Assembly: GCF_010015445.1 (NCBI RefSeq)
Contig: NC_053119.1
Location: 26,008,383-26,072,382 of the forward strand
Length of the DNA: 64,000 bases
Source: Perca fluviatilis
Lineage: Eukaryota > Chordata > Actinopteri > Perciformes > Percidae
Direction of reading: 5' to 3'
In this document: one piece after another, positions 1-12,985 of the stretch
Numbering within the stretch: the first letter of the stretch is position 1
Layout: every line of letters begins with the position of its first letter
Program-made: the position numbers and the translations under genes
The notes under the pieces: model-generated
Told to the model about the DNA's origin: nothing
The model's database searches: none
The model's input: only the letters and a program-made list of their open reading frames with translations

Positions 1-454
1 GAAAAAAAGAATCCTCTTTAAGACGACTTACTTACCCATTTATAATTTATGTGATGTAAGAGACAATATATCTTATACTTTAAGACTATAATTTTACATT
101 ATTTGTAATAATCAAAAAGCAAGTCCAGAGTAACACACTAAAGGATCAAATTAGGCCATATTATTTACTTAAAATATAAAATGGAAATGTTCCCATTCTT
201 AAACGTATTACTTGTCCTGAAGAATTCATAGTACCATGGGCTCACTGACGTTGTGTCTGTGGCCAAAATGAAAATGATTGATACCTGATGATTGAGGTAT
301 ATGCCGCCAGGCGTATACCAGGGGACCAATCTCAATGCCTGTGGCATCAATGGATTTTGAATTAAACTAATTCCTGTTTTATGAACGAGCGAGCTTCATC
401 AATGGTTTTGTTTTGAAGGAGGAAGTTACTTTAGAACAAAAGCATATAGCGCTG

Positions 455-910
455 GACTCGGTCGAGACCAATTACAATATTTTGGCGAGTCCAACGGCTG
501 AGTTCAAGACAAGTCTGAGTCCAAATACCAGCGAGTCCAACACAAGTCCGAAACAACAGCAAAGTCCGGATTCAAGTACTACAGCCCTGCAGACAGTGAT
601 AGTAGAAGTAGAAGTATTCAGGTTCTCAATTCCACAACTCAAAAATACTCCATTATGAGTAAAAGTCAAACGTGCAAAAGTATACTATCACAGTAAATGT
701 AGCCTACTTTAAGTAACAAAAGCAAGAGTACTCATTATACAGACCTATAAGTGTTGTATTCTGGCATATTATACTATAGGATTGTTATTATATTTTAAGT
801 TGGTCAAGGTGGAGCTCACTACTTTATACACTGTTAGGTAGTACATAACATAGCATCATATTTAAGAGCTGAGTTTTGTATGTATCTCCAAACTGAACTT
901 ACTTGAGTAT
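455..910. repeat. degenerate Tol2-like hAT/MITE-type repeat
   Basis: From about 467 the motif GAGTCC recurs several times. It is followed by sequence rich in short AGTA / ACTTTAAGTA / AGTACTCATTAT motifs and a TTATACTATAGG...ACTACTTTATACACTGTTAGGTAG stretch. That pattern is typical of fish elements related to the hAT transposon Tol2, and a second relative sits at 59.1-59.5 kb. The open frame at 413-658 runs through this repeat and is not a gene. Ends are not defined, so boundaries are approximate. Confidence 0.35.
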
Positions 911-1677
911 ATGCACTTTCCATTAGTGGCTACAGACATGGTAGTTTAAGTGATTAAAACTTGCATGGTCTGCTCAATAAACAAGAGAGGCTACATTTAC
1001 TTCTATGGACAGAACTATTTGCTGCATTATACTTCTTACTACTATCACGCTCCAATAAAAACTGCATTAAGAAAGAACAACCTCCCACACACTCACTCCA
1101 TCCCATTATAACCTACCATGGATAAAATTAAATAGAGAGGATGCATTATTTCATAGGTATCACAACTCAGCAACATTTTACAGCAGCGGGCAGTGAACGG
1201 AGCAGAGCTTTATTCAAAAGGCCCACAGCTCTTTTGTCTGCAGTAATGAGTAGGGCTGGCCCATTTATAGCGGTCTGACTCTACTGCTGTCCATGCCATT
1301 GTTGACAACAACTGTTCTCGCTGTGAAACACAGGAGAAAGGGGAGAGTTCAATGCTGGGAGGGGGATGCGTAGCGGTCGTAACATCGGATGGTTAGAGTG
1401 GGCAGAGCAGCTCATACAATTAGTCAGGAAATCAATGCCACTGTTGGAACATGTGTAAGAGCGACATACTGGCAATAAATCAATGGACCACCCAACCTCA
1501 GACACACATGATGACATTCTGATAAATGTGCCCGGTGCAGAATCACACAAATTCTCACAGAATTCAATAACGGTATGCGGCAAGCATTGAGGTGTCATCA
1601 AATACAGGGGCAGAGAGAGGGGATAGAGAGGGGAGAGAGTTCAGTTTCCTGACAGCCTGGTGGAGCGGGCACTGAGG

Positions 1678-1679
<2 letters not shown>

Positions 1680-1772
<93 letters not shown>

Positions 1773-1888
1773 AAAAAAAAAAAAAATATATATATATCCA
1801 TAAATCCATATATAATATCATATATTAATTATATCCATATATCCATATATCCATATATATATATATCCATATATATATATATCCATAT
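1680..1888. repeat. (TA)n - poly(A) - ATATCC minisatellite
   Basis: About 44 TA units (1680-1767) run into a run of 20 A (1767-1786) and then into an irregular array of ATATCCAT-like units to about 1888, followed by a short GT run. It is pure low-complexity DNA inside abtb2 intron 1, so the frames crossing it are artefacts. Confidence 0.9.
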
Positions 1889-2340
1889 GTGTGTGTGTGT
1901 GACCTGGGTGTGTAAGGGATCTGCAGGGCGTGTCAGGATGTCCACCTCTTTAACATAAGGCAGTAAACTACCTTTAAGCAGACCAGTCGCCTCATTCAAC
2001 TGGCTGTATGACCCATCTGACACCCAAAGGGGTTTACAGCTCTACCCTGACCCTCACACACAGCCACCCTGCACACACCCCTCACATACACACTGAATAC
2101 AGAGGGAGTTGTCCACACCTCAAAAGAAGTTTACTAAAAAGGACCATCCTCTTATGCAGTTATGTCACCTTTTGACCCAAACATCTTCACATACAAAGCG
2201 ACACTTATTCACACACTCACATTAATGCTACCCAACCCTCCTCTATATGTCCATGAGCTAACAAGGGCCCATGTGGTGGTCAGCACTATGAGAAACATTA
2301 CAAAATGTAAAGAAAGCCCCACTGTGTCCACATCATTATT

Positions 2341-2388
2341 ACACACAAGTACACACACACAAGTACACACACACAAGTACACACACAC

Positions 2389-2440
<52 letters not shown>
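2341..2440. repeat. CA microsatellite with a 14-bp higher-order repeat
   Basis: Four tandem copies of a 14-bp unit built from ACACACAC plus AAGT (first half) merge into a pure (CA)n tract. The larger unit probably arose from the CA array by slippage and duplication. Confidence 0.85.
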
Positions 2441-2441
<1 letters not shown>

Positions 2442-3518
2442 AACAGTACAATGGTCATGGAACTGGGGGTAATAATAATAACAAAAGCAAAAAAAAAAAA
2501 TGTTTAAAAAGATAGTTTTACCTCTTCTATTTTCCTTGTTTCAAAAAAAACTGAACAGTAAAAAACAGTAAGAACAGAAATTCACTTTTTGCTTGAAATG
2601 CTCCAAACCCAATAGGCACACGTAGACATTGCCTCATTTTAACCACAACACAGACACACACACACACACACACACGCTGCTGGTGAAGGATGTTTTGTTT
2701 GAAGTCTATGTCGTTTGTGTGCTGGGACTGATAAAAGTATCACTCTCTTCCCTCTTTCCTCTTCCTATGGAAAAGATGGTCAGGCTTATGTGACAGTCTC
2801 TGAACTTGATTGCACACTTGTTGTGCTAGAGAGGGAGCTAACTAGCAAAACAAAACACAAAAAAAACAAAACCAGAGTAAAAGAAATGATAAACAAAGGG
2901 AAGAATTAACACAAAAGAGAATAAAAGTGCCAACCTGTGAATATGTGTCAGATTATGTGTTTTCTTGGCACTATGGTTCATTTTTGCTCAGGATATATAT
3001 ATAAAAAAATGGAATGGAGTGCCATTTATTCCTGTCTGATGGACACATTGATAGCGGAGTTATGTAAATCCATCATCAGTGTCAGTTCTGCCCTTCAGCG
3101 TAGGTGAAATAAATCAAGTGACAGGTCATTGCTACAGTATGACCCATCATCACTACAGTAGTCTTGTCATTCAAAGACAAAGCGGACAGTGTTGCGACTC
3201 CAATACAAACACCTCACATACACAGTGTTAGGATTTTTTGCTGCTTCTTCTCTGCAGAGGGAACCTGCTCACACATTCCTCACAACTTTATTTGTGTGGC
3301 TGCCATTGTGGGAGGTGAGCTTATGTGTGTGCGCAAAGGGGTGGTGTTTGTTGCCGTGTGTGTTCCCAGCTGTTGCCTGTGCAGGTGCTACAGGCAAGCT
3401 TGACTCAGTGTGTGTCATTGAAATACTTTATAAAGGTCATTTCAACAACCTCAGACAGGTTTAATCTCCGCAGTCTGTTGTTATGTGTCTGTCCGTGTGT
3501 GTGCTTGTGCCTCTCAAT

Positions 3519-3533
3519 GTGTGTGTGTGTGTG

Positions 3534-3618
<85 letters not shown>
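3519..3618. repeat. compound (GT)n(AT)n microsatellite
   Basis: A GT array of about 25 units, with one break, passes directly into about 24 AT units. All long frames here encode dipeptide repeats and are not genes. Confidence 0.9.
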
Positions 3619-3619
<1 letters not shown>

Positions 3620-6600
3620 TGTGTGTGTGCGTCTGTATGTTATGCAGGTCATAAGAGGCTACTGATCCAGGGGTCTCTGTGGACCACCCACTGAAGCCCT
3701 CTCCTCTAAGCAGCAGATGGAAAAAGAAAGACAAGGATGACAGATGAGTAGAGATATCACCTCAAGGGGGACTGTTGTCTTTTTCGTCTCCTCCATATTT
3801 CTTCTAACTATGAAACCAGAGCACTTTAACAAACCGAGCAATTTAAGCAGTACAAGCGATGTCAAAGCCAAAGGCCATTTGCCTTTTAACTGCTTAGGAA
3901 GCTGGGCAATTCTCACGAGTGTGCATGTGTGTGAGTTAATACATTTCTTCCTGAGTATTGCAGAAGACCCGGTCAATTCACTTCAACTGATGTTCCCACA
4001 ACCCTTCCCAAGCCACAATGGCTATATAATAGCTGACAGATTTTAAGCCCTTCCTAACACACAAAAACACAGAAACATACACCCTGGCGCGCACACACAC
4101 ACACACAAATTTTAGACTGGCCACATTGTATATTACCAACTACGCCCTTTACAGAAATTAATAAAACCTAGCTTGGCAGGAAACAATCGATAAATCATCA
4201 AGGACGACACACACTTCTTGAGTGAGACTGTATTAATGTGAACAAAATCAGGGAATGGGAGAAAAGTTTCCTGTACTGTGCTGTATGATCGACTCACTCA
4301 GACTTGTAATATGTGCTGAGTGTCAGGGTCCAACCACCATGGGTATTGTTAGTAAATCATGACGAGCGAGAGGTGCTAGCCACATCCTGACCACACACAC
4401 TAAAACACACAAACCCCTCTACCCTTCCCAGAGAGGCCAGACTGCGCAGACACCCTTTAAAGGAGTGGTGTGGGTGTGTGAGTGTTTTAGAGGAATGTTT
4501 GTGTGCAACAAATGGGGGGAGAGGACTATTCTTGCACATGATCGCACAGCTCCTGTGCAAACAGCAGAATGAGTGACAAATCTGTTTTCATTCTCCTTTT
4601 CCCACTGTAGGGTCTGTCTGGGTGCGACGATGGCGGCCCGAGCATGTGTGCGGGCCCTGACAATCTTCATCGGCTACCCCCGCTCGCATTTGTTCTCTGT
4701 CTGACAGGTTTTCACTCGACAACATATCTGTTTACTGCCCACTGTTTAAACCTTTACCTTTTTTTATTCTTGCCCCTTTTTTTTTTTTTTTTAAATCCTG
4801 TCTTATTCCAAGATAAACAGCAACCCCTTGCTTTGCCCGCTCAGGAAACCCCATGACCACATATGGCTAGACAGACAGAAGTAGAGGCTCGTGGGATATT
4901 TCATTCAACTGCTTGCGCACGCACGCGCATACACACACACACACACACACACTTTCCCTACCCTGGGACAACTCCCATTCTCCAATTTCAGCCTGTGAAG
5001 TCTCAGAAGGGTTTGCAAAAAACTGCAGGGTGATAATTAGCTATGCTTTACCTTTTGCCTCTTGAGAGAAACATTGGAAGAAAATATCACACATCATAAT
5101 GAAGATGGGAAGGGGCTGGGGAAAACTTGTGTAAAAGAGCAATTGTGCATGAAGACAGTGATGGTATTTCAAGAAGCAAATGGAAAAAGAAGAAGACCTC
5201 CATCAGCCATCCTCTCAGCAGTTTGATACCCAGAGATTATTGTGCGTATTTAAAATCGAGCTACAGTCTCCTGGCGCGAGTGTGTGTGTGTATATAATGA
5301 TGCCTTCCCCAGCCGTTGTCTCTGAGCTACAGCTTCCCAGGAGCCAGACTCCAACAGAAGCCCTGTGCGGGAAGTCTCTGGCTGACCCTGGACCAGAGGA
5401 GACGACAACTGAGACGGACGAAAGAAAGGAGAAGTGAAATAAGTAAGGAGAAAGTTTGGAAGACAGGAGATGGAGGGGAGGCCAGTTTTTCTCTGATTCG
5501 ATTTTCAGACTGCGGTGACACACAAACCGGCTTACAGGCATGCATGCACTGACAAAGATAGCCCAAACAGAGAGCCAGAGAGTGTTAGATGGAGAGCTGC
5601 ATGTAGAAAATGCACAAGCCAGGGCATGAATAGTAATTGACCTCATTGTGCAGGCCAGCTAAATGCTGACCTCACCACTCCAACACAAGTTGGTCAGAGG
5701 GTAATTACGGTCTCCAGAGCAGAAGTGCACTAGAGCCAAGAACCACAAGACAGGTTCATCTCCTGCTCTGTTTCTTTTTGCTTCTGTTTTGCTTTTTCTC
5801 CTCTGTGCTTGTCACTGTCTCTCAATCCCTCCCTCCCTCCCTTCCTTCCTTTCATTTTCCACTTTGCTTTGCTCTCTGTCAGTATCTGTCAGCACTGAGC
5901 CAGGTAGATACATTGGACCCACTTTCGCCACCCACAAGGGTCTTAATCCCCACATGTTCAACCATTAAAAAAAAAAAACACATTAATAACACTTCTCCGC
6001 TCTCCTCTGCTGGTAAAGTTGTTAACGTAACAGCGCAGTGTGCCACACCTTGTAAAAGTCAAAATTTTTCAAGTCAAATAGTTTTGAAATCAGGGCCCGT
6101 GTTTCTTCTCTATCCATCAGTGGTTAGGAATTTATATGCAAATGCAGGCGAAGCCACATACAAACATTAAAAAAATACAATGTTGCTCCCCTTTGCAGGA
6201 GATGATGATGACGACATTTCAAGACTTGTGTGCAAAACACAGGGAGCAGCAATAGACAAATAGTGGAACGAAGAATAAAGAGAAGGACGCGGGGGAGGAG
6301 AGAGAGATGGAGCTCTTGGGAGGTTTCCATGGGGTCAAAACAAGAAGAGGGGCCTCCACTAAAGATTGTCTCTCCCAGCATGGGACTGGAGATGATAACT
6401 ATCCATCCAGACATGATGGATGTCAGGGATTCTTTTCCTCTTTTCTCTCTCACACACACACAGCAGATATCACAACAGACATCCTAACAGACATCTCAAG
6501 TGATTTTTGGTGTTCTTTGAGAGTGTGTGTGTGCGATGGCTGTTCTATGTGTGTTATCTTCCATCTATTCAGACACTGGGATAGAGCCACAATGTTATCA

Positions 6601-7686
6601 GAGCCACAGAGACACATCAAGGCATCTCCTCCCTGTGCTTTCACATGTGCGATTGTCTCTCTGTTAACTGCCATAAAGTGTTCCATTGTTCTCCTGACAT
6701 CCGACTGCCTCTCTTTTGGATCCTGTCTGCAGACTTCATGTCAAAACAAAGCCTGTCGGCATAACGAAATAAAACCAACTTGTTGACATGCTTTCATAAA
6801 ACCACCTCAATGAGTAAAAACTGCTTACAGTCCAGCTGGGGCTCAGCTGACCGGCTGGGTGGGTGTTGCAGTATTTATGACTTGCTGACCCTCAGGCTGA
6901 CTCCCTCCCATTTGCCCACCTTAAACTCCTGACACATCTGCCCCTTCCACCCCATCATGCAGACACACACACACACCCCTTCTTAGCACCTGACTGGACT
7001 GCTCAAAGGCTCCTTCTGTGGGGGACATCACTGGTGGAGAAATTCTCTTCCAAAAAACAGACTAAAGACAAAGCATGGAATTGTTAAGAGTTTGCTTAAT
7101 GGCAGAAAGGTGTGTTGACCTCTCCAGCTTCACGACTTCCTCCTTCTTGGCCTCTGTCAGAGTGAATGCCTGGCTGGGTCTTACATTATATATTTAACAA
7201 CTGGCTGCTTTTCAGAGTGCCTTTACGGCACCTTTTACAGAAGCACCATAAGGCCAGGGCACTGACACGCAGACACATGTATATACAGTACATTATGTGT
7301 GCACTGTATGGACTGTTACCTAATGTGAAACACATGGATAAAAATGAGAATGCTTGTTCAATAGAGCCAAAATTAGTCACACTTTTGTCCACAGGCCCCG
7401 CGGTTGGAACAAATGTCTAATCCTAACATGTTTAATGATCCCAATGGGCTTACATAGTGTTAAACAGAGTCAGGTTTGATGAGCTGATGAACATGTTGGC
7501 ATTTTTAGAGGCTGGATTTTGCTCTTTGAGGTGGAGAAGAAAGGAAAGCTTTGAGGGGTGCTCTGCGCTGGCTTGAGCCATGGTCGGTTTAACTGCTGTG
7601 ACTGACTTCCTCTGCAACCTGCATAGACAGAGACACATACCAGCACAAAGACACACAAGATACTATTAGTCCAATTCATATTCACA

Positions 7687-8117
7687 CATTATGTGCTGAC
7701 TAGTCTCGCATTGCCAGACTTATCTCCACAGTTCTGCTGAGGAGGGTCTGGCTAGTCCACACTTTCCGGGAAAGGAGAAGAACATCCTCTGGTTTATTGG
7801 CATTTCTTCAAACCAATCACAATCATCTTGGGCAGCGCTAAGCGCCAGATGGAGCAACGGTGCCTCTGCAAAATAGCCTTGGGAAGGAACTTGTTTTGGT
7901 GGAACATGTTCAAAAGTTGTTTTAGTGGTGCAACAGAAAACTCAGATTACACAGATAGTCTAGCTAGCTGTCTCGATTTACCCTGCAGAGATCTGAGGAG
8001 CAGTCAACAATAGTCCTCATTAATCAATGATCAGAGTTTAAAATTCCAACATAAAGAAAGCGGAAGGTGAGGGACATCCAGCAGAACCAGAACAATCCCG
8101 TAAATGAAACGTCGACC
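7687..8117. repeat. teleost interspersed repeat with a TAGTCT...GCCAGAC end
   Basis: The segment opens with TAGTCTCGCATTGCCAGAC and shortly afterwards carries the inverted partner GTCTGGCTAGTC. The rest, including a stretch near TCTAGCTAGCTGTCTCGATT and one near GAAAGCGGAAGGT, matches my memory of a very common percomorph intronic repeat of non-autonomous DNA-transposon type. The right end seems degenerate and no target-site duplication is visible. A 94-bp element at 24402-24495 uses closely related terminal sequence. Confidence 0.5.
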
Positions 8118-10617
8118 AACACCACGCACACTGACGAATTAAGTTAAAACACGGAAAACAATGTGCACCCATCTTTACAAGAAAAGCATCATCTTCACAG
8201 GGACTTAGCTGTTTGACACAAGTTAAACGAAAGAAAATTCCATCCTCAAACAAGGCATCCTTTCATCAGTGTGAATTTTCACCACATACAGCCCTATTCC
8301 CTTCTTCTATCTTCTCCCTCCATCCCTCTAATGCTCAATAGGCATATTATGTCAATGTTGGAGAGGAAACTTGGCCACCATCGCTGGAGTATATTATGTC
8401 CAGCACTGTCAATGACCCTGCAGTGGCCCACAGATGGCCAACACAGATAGACAGACACAGAGAGGGAGGCTGCCAACACAGAGAGACACGGCAGATGTAT
8501 CTCAATAGACAGAGCCTATTAATTCACCAAAAACATTCAAATGCAAAGTTTAACATACTTATATGGACATGTGCCCACACATGCACACAGTTATATACAG
8601 ATGTAACCCAAAGTAGTGGGAACATACCAAAAAAGACATATCCTGTACAGACACACAGTAACAAAAACATAGGTCAGGTCAGAGTTTTCTTATCGCAGCA
8701 GCCCTACGCGTGGGCAGTCAAGCGGTACAATTTTTGCCCACCATGCAAACACAACATAGACTCAAACCCAAACATACTCCTCAGGATTTTCAAAGGAAAC
8801 ACACAGATGTGGTGATTATGTGTAATAAGGAGCCTCTTAAGTCTGAAGCGGAAACACAGGCCAGCATGATGATGACTGTTCCAGCTCTGTCTGTGTCCCC
8901 TAAACATTATCTAAACCTTTATACGTTTACGCACACCAAACCCTAAATAACAGTGTGTGGCAGGGGGTCACACCTCCAGTTCTCCATCACTAACTTTCCC
9001 TAAAGTTACACATCTTCTTTTGGTTTCCTATGTGATCTGAACTGATTATTTTGGTTCCAGGAAGAACACATGTGGTGCATGTGCTGTGCAGATCTTATTG
9101 ACAGAAAAAGACTAAAGGCTACGGCCAAGGGTGTCCCGTCTTGACAGAGTCTGTTTTCCTGTGCCCACATGTGTTCTCCATATGGCCCTGCTCTAAATGT
9201 GCCCCTTCCCTCCACTAACCACGAGGGAATTCCAGGAAGCCTTACTGTACATGGTTTGGTCTAAATATGCAGTGTAAGCCGCTGTGGCTTTTTTAATCAC
9301 CACGTGTCTATCTGGCTGACCTTGACCCAACAGGTGATGTTTTTGGGAGATGGCACTGGTTGCAGGGTTGCGGATGGAAAAGCAAATGTTTTGGAAAATG
9401 AAAAATGTAAATGTATGCTGGGTTGTGCTGCAGACAGAAAGTGGTAATTAGAAAGAGGACATGGTAAATATGGGTAAATAGGATAGATGAACAGACAAAG
9501 TTCCAAGTTGAGGGCAGGAGCCAGAGAATCAATGTGGGTTGAGAACAACCTTAAACAACAGTAAAGAGAAACAGATCAAACGTAGAGAGTCAATATTTAG
9601 TTAAATGAGTCTGGTGTGTTTTTTGGGAGACTGGAAAATAGATGACCAGGTTTCATAGAGCATAACAGGAGAGACACTCTCAAATCAGAGTGACTTTAAA
9701 TGACTTCACAGTTATCAGCAAGACTTGGGGGAGGGGCGACGTTTCTTGTGATGTGGGCAAAAAGAGATTCAAACAAGCTGCTGAGCTTCGATGTTTATGC
9801 ATGTGTTGTAGCTGACTACGTTGCAGGCTCGATGCATAAACAAACACATTCCAGTGTCTGACAGAGAGAGACGGGACAGTTGAGAGAGGGGAGGGTGGTA
9901 AGAGAGAGAGACAATGAGTGTTACCCCTATTCATAGTGGCAACAGACACCCTGCATCTTTTCCTGTCACTGTAAGGTCAATGGACTTTTCAGGGAAGTAA
10001 GACATAGCAGAACCCTCTCTTCCTGGTGCTTTTCATTCCAACAGAGCTGCATCTCCATGGTTGTTTTAGTCAATCAGGGCTAGACACCCCCGGTGTCTCC
10101 TCTTATCACTCTGTAATTGGATGCCTGTGTTAACTGTCACTCAGCCTGCCCTCAATCCACTCTGAAGACAGAAAAGGCAAATCCAGGCTCTCTCTCTCTC
10201 TCTCTCAAAAGCCCAGATACCAGTCAGAGGAGAGAGACAGATATGGTAGAGACAGCAAGACATCAAAAGCAAAAACATTCAGAAGAAATATCAAAGGCTG
10301 CGGTGGCCTACTTATGGCTGAAGGGCAACATATCACACATACAAACTCACACACATGCACGCACACCTCAGTTAACCTGTCATGATGGGCTTTTGCCTAC
10401 TGAACCTGGCACACTCACCAACAAGCTTGTCATAGAATCCGCAGTTGCTTTTCCATTCTCCTTCTTGTTCTCTCTCTCTCTCTATCCAAATCCTCCTACT
10501 GGAAAATTGGCTGGCTGTTTGGGGTGTTGGAGAAACTGTTTCCAAACATCATGCAAGCTGTGAACTATTGCTCAACCTGTAGAAGATAGTCTGTGAGGCT
10601 GCTCCTGATTGCACAGT

Positions 10618-10690
10618 GTAAGGCAAGGCAAGGCAGCTTTATTTGTATAGCACAATTCAGCAACAACGCAATTCAAAGTGTAAGCCACAT
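10618..10690 (-). mobile_element. LINE 3' tail (L2-like), minus orientation
   Basis: GGCAAGGCAGCTTTATTTGT followed by ATAGCACAATTCAG and ATTCAAAGTG is the reverse complement of the typical 3' end of fish L2-like LINEs: CACTTTGAAT, then a GTGCTATACAAATAAAG-like motif, then a short tandem tail. Only the tail is recognisable; no reverse transcriptase remains. Confidence 0.5.
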
Positions 10691-11094
10691 GTCTATAAAA
10701 GACAAGTTATTCTTACTGATATATTTCTATTTAAAGGACTTTTGGCTCAAAAACCAAACTGGAAGGCACTCAACAGTAAAGCAGCAGGGATGGAAGTCCT
10801 TAACAGTGTGTCTCTGTCCACTTATTCAGTTTGCTTACTCCACCCTCGATACATTCACAACCTTAGTCACACAAGTCAGAAGGAAAAGCATCTCCTTCTC
10901 TACGCCTGCTTCTATCTGAAAGTGAGTGTGTATGATCTGGGGGGGGGGGAGAGGCATCAGTGTACAGAGGAGTTTTTCTACCCATAGAGGTTTCTTTGCT
11001 AACATTGACCTTGTATGTCAACTATAGTGACAGTAAGATAGATAGATAGTAAAAATGCCTGCAACTTACTTATTTTTTATCTATATTATGACAG

Positions 11095-11154
11095 ATTAAG
11101 CGACTTTGAGTCCATGAAAAGCGCTATATAAATTCAATTTATTATTATTATTAG
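11095..11154 (+). mobile_element. L2-like LINE 3' end with (ATT)n tail
   Basis: The sequence contains GAAAAGCGCTATATAAATTC followed by an ATT-repeat tail, the hallmark 3' terminus of vertebrate L2-type LINEs. The coding part is absent, consistent with 5' truncation on insertion. Confidence 0.55.
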
Positions 11155-11255
11155 ATTGATGTGATCATAAATGTGTAAATGTGCACGTCTACTTGTAAAT
11201 GAATATCTTTCCGTACATAAGCGTTAAAAAAGGAAAAGTGGCCAGAAGAGAAGAA

Positions 11256-11299
11256 CATGTGTAAAACAGTGTGTCTGTAGACACACTGTTTTACACATG
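11256..11299. repeat. perfect 21-bp palindrome with 2-bp spacer
   Basis: The left arm (11256-11276, starting CATGTGTAAAACAG) is followed by GT and then its exact reverse complement (11279-11299). The match stops on both sides. There is no flanking duplication, so it does not look like a transposon. It could be a template-switch mutation product. Confidence 0.9.
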
Positions 11300-12294
11300 G
11301 CAATATATATCTGGGGTTTGCCATTCAGGCTCCACACACTGCTGCTCTGACTCCGCTGGACAAAGACGTCACTGACAGCATCACAAAAAGCTCACTCTTT
11401 TAACCCGTTTGCAAAAACAACAGTTTAGACTTGAAAGAAAAAGGAAAGAAAACATCTGTTTCATAGATTGACTGAAGAACATCCAAAAGAAGCCATGTCC
11501 CTTTTTTTCCCAGTGCCGGTTGATGGAAGTGCGCGCACACACACACACACACTCACACACACACACTTCCTCAGCTGCAGAGATTTGGCTCTGGCTACAC
11601 TGATCCCAATCAGAGATCATCTCTTCGTCAAATGCTCTATCGTTCCATGGCTCCATCTAGCCAAGTCAGTATGCCTCCAACAGATTTCACGAGAGAACAC
11701 AGCAAGGGGTTATTATAGCTAATCCCTGGTCAATCAAATCTGTTTCCACTTAAACGACACACTCCCTGAACCCCCTCCATGCTCTCTCTCCTCACTTTCC
11801 CCCACCAGTCTGCCCATCTGATCTGTTTGTGTGTAATTAAATAGTACAACCAAATCCCCCATAAAATGGTTCTGTATCGACTACAGTAACTGGCTTCAAT
11901 TCTGTTGGAGCACACATGCAGAGAAACTGATGCATGCCAGCTAATGCCTATTAGCAATTAGAACTGTGATGGTTGGCATTGATTTTTCAGGGGTAAGGAG
12001 CAGGAAAACTGATGATCTGTGGTTTGACAGAGACTCAAAGAGATTACTCTTTGTGAGCTCTGTACAAATGTTTAAAAGCAAGGCGGAACGGATCTGCTTT
12101 GGCTTTGCCACAGAAACAAGCAAATTATAAGACTGAGTGAAGTAGCCTACTGTATATGTATTTTTCTTTGTAAACCATATTTTGTAACACTTAATCAAAC
12201 CATCTCTGTCTTAAATAACTGAGTAAGAGGGTTGTGTAGCTGTTTTAGTAACAAGCAGAGATGCCTGACTGACTTCACTTGGTTTAGGCTATGT

Positions 12295-12435
12295 CTGGGG
12301 TGGGTACAATAGTAGCCACCCCAATGGGGGGTGTGGCCTTGACCAACTGCCACTTTGCTCGTTTGAAAGCCATGATGTCTCTCTCTCATGGGTGGGCCAA
12401 ATTCTCTGGGCGGGCAAAGCAGAGAAAGGGGAGTT
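12295..12435. repeat. fish interspersed repeat fragment
   Basis: The segment with CCAATGGGGGGTGTGGCC, then GTTTGAAAGCCATGATGTC, then GGGCGGGCAAAGCAGAGAAA resembles a frequently seen fish intronic repeat; this identification is from memory. It ends where a hAT-like terminus begins. Confidence 0.35.
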
Positions 12436-12815
12436 CAGTGTTGTGCTTGAACACGTTCATTGAACGATAGTTCATGAACTCGTTCATATTTTGGGCGAAC
12501 GTGAACTGAACGTACTGTATTACTGCCTGATGAACGTTACTGTGAACTTGTTCATTCTGGGGTCTGTGAACGGCACGCTCTCAGATTAACTTTGTTCAAT
12601 CGGGTGCCAGATTTCTATAGAATCCCAGCTAAAACACACCGTAAACAGGCCTTAATATGTAGCGGAAACACCCAATCCAGCAACACCAGCCACCAGGGTC
12701 GCACCGCCGCATGCGTCATCAAAACAAAAAGCAGCATGGAGGTGACAAAGCAGCAAGGAGGCATCGTATGATCATTTAAACGAGTTTTATGACAAGGTCG
12801 GTGAGGATGGGAAAA
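12436..12815 (+). mobile_element. 5' fragment of a hAT transposon with BED-finger-like start
   Basis: The fragment begins with CAGTGTTG, a common hAT terminal motif. A subterminal region follows that is dense in GAACGTTC / GTTCATGAAC half-sites, as expected for transposase-binding subterminal repeats. An ATG at 12736 opens MEVTKQQGGIV; one frame over, the sequence continues as YDHLNEFYDKVGEDG, resembling the start of a BED zinc finger in hAT transposases. A one-base frameshift separates the two frames, and the fragment stops where a SINE starts. It is a dead remnant. Family assignment is inference from motifs. Confidence 0.5.
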
Positions 12816-12985
12816 ATGGTTGATCATGCACCCTATGTACTTAAGGCTCAGTCCTTACCAAGCAGCTGCGGGTTCTATTCGGACCTGCGGCCCTTTGCTG
12901 CATGTCATTCCCCCTCTCTCTCCTCTTTCCTGTCTTCAGCTGTCCTGTCATATAAAGGTCTAAATTGCCCAAAAAATAAAACACT
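12816..12985 (+). mobile_element. tRNA-derived SINE (5' shortened)
   Basis: This is the same family as the copies at 31083-31225 and 40658-40853. A GCACC..ATGTAC..AAGGCTCAGTCC segment leads to a B-box-like GGTTCTATTCG (12871-12881), then the body motif CTGCATGTCATTCCCC and CTTCAGCTGTCCTGTCA, ending near GCCCAAAAAATAAAAC. Most of the A-box side is missing. It is not a functional tRNA gene. Confidence 0.7.

Noticed and set aside
413..658. 81-residue Ser/Thr-rich frame with repeated SPN/TSP motifs
   Set aside because: It follows the GAGTCC-type repeat near a Tol2-like fragment; no splice sites or family support.
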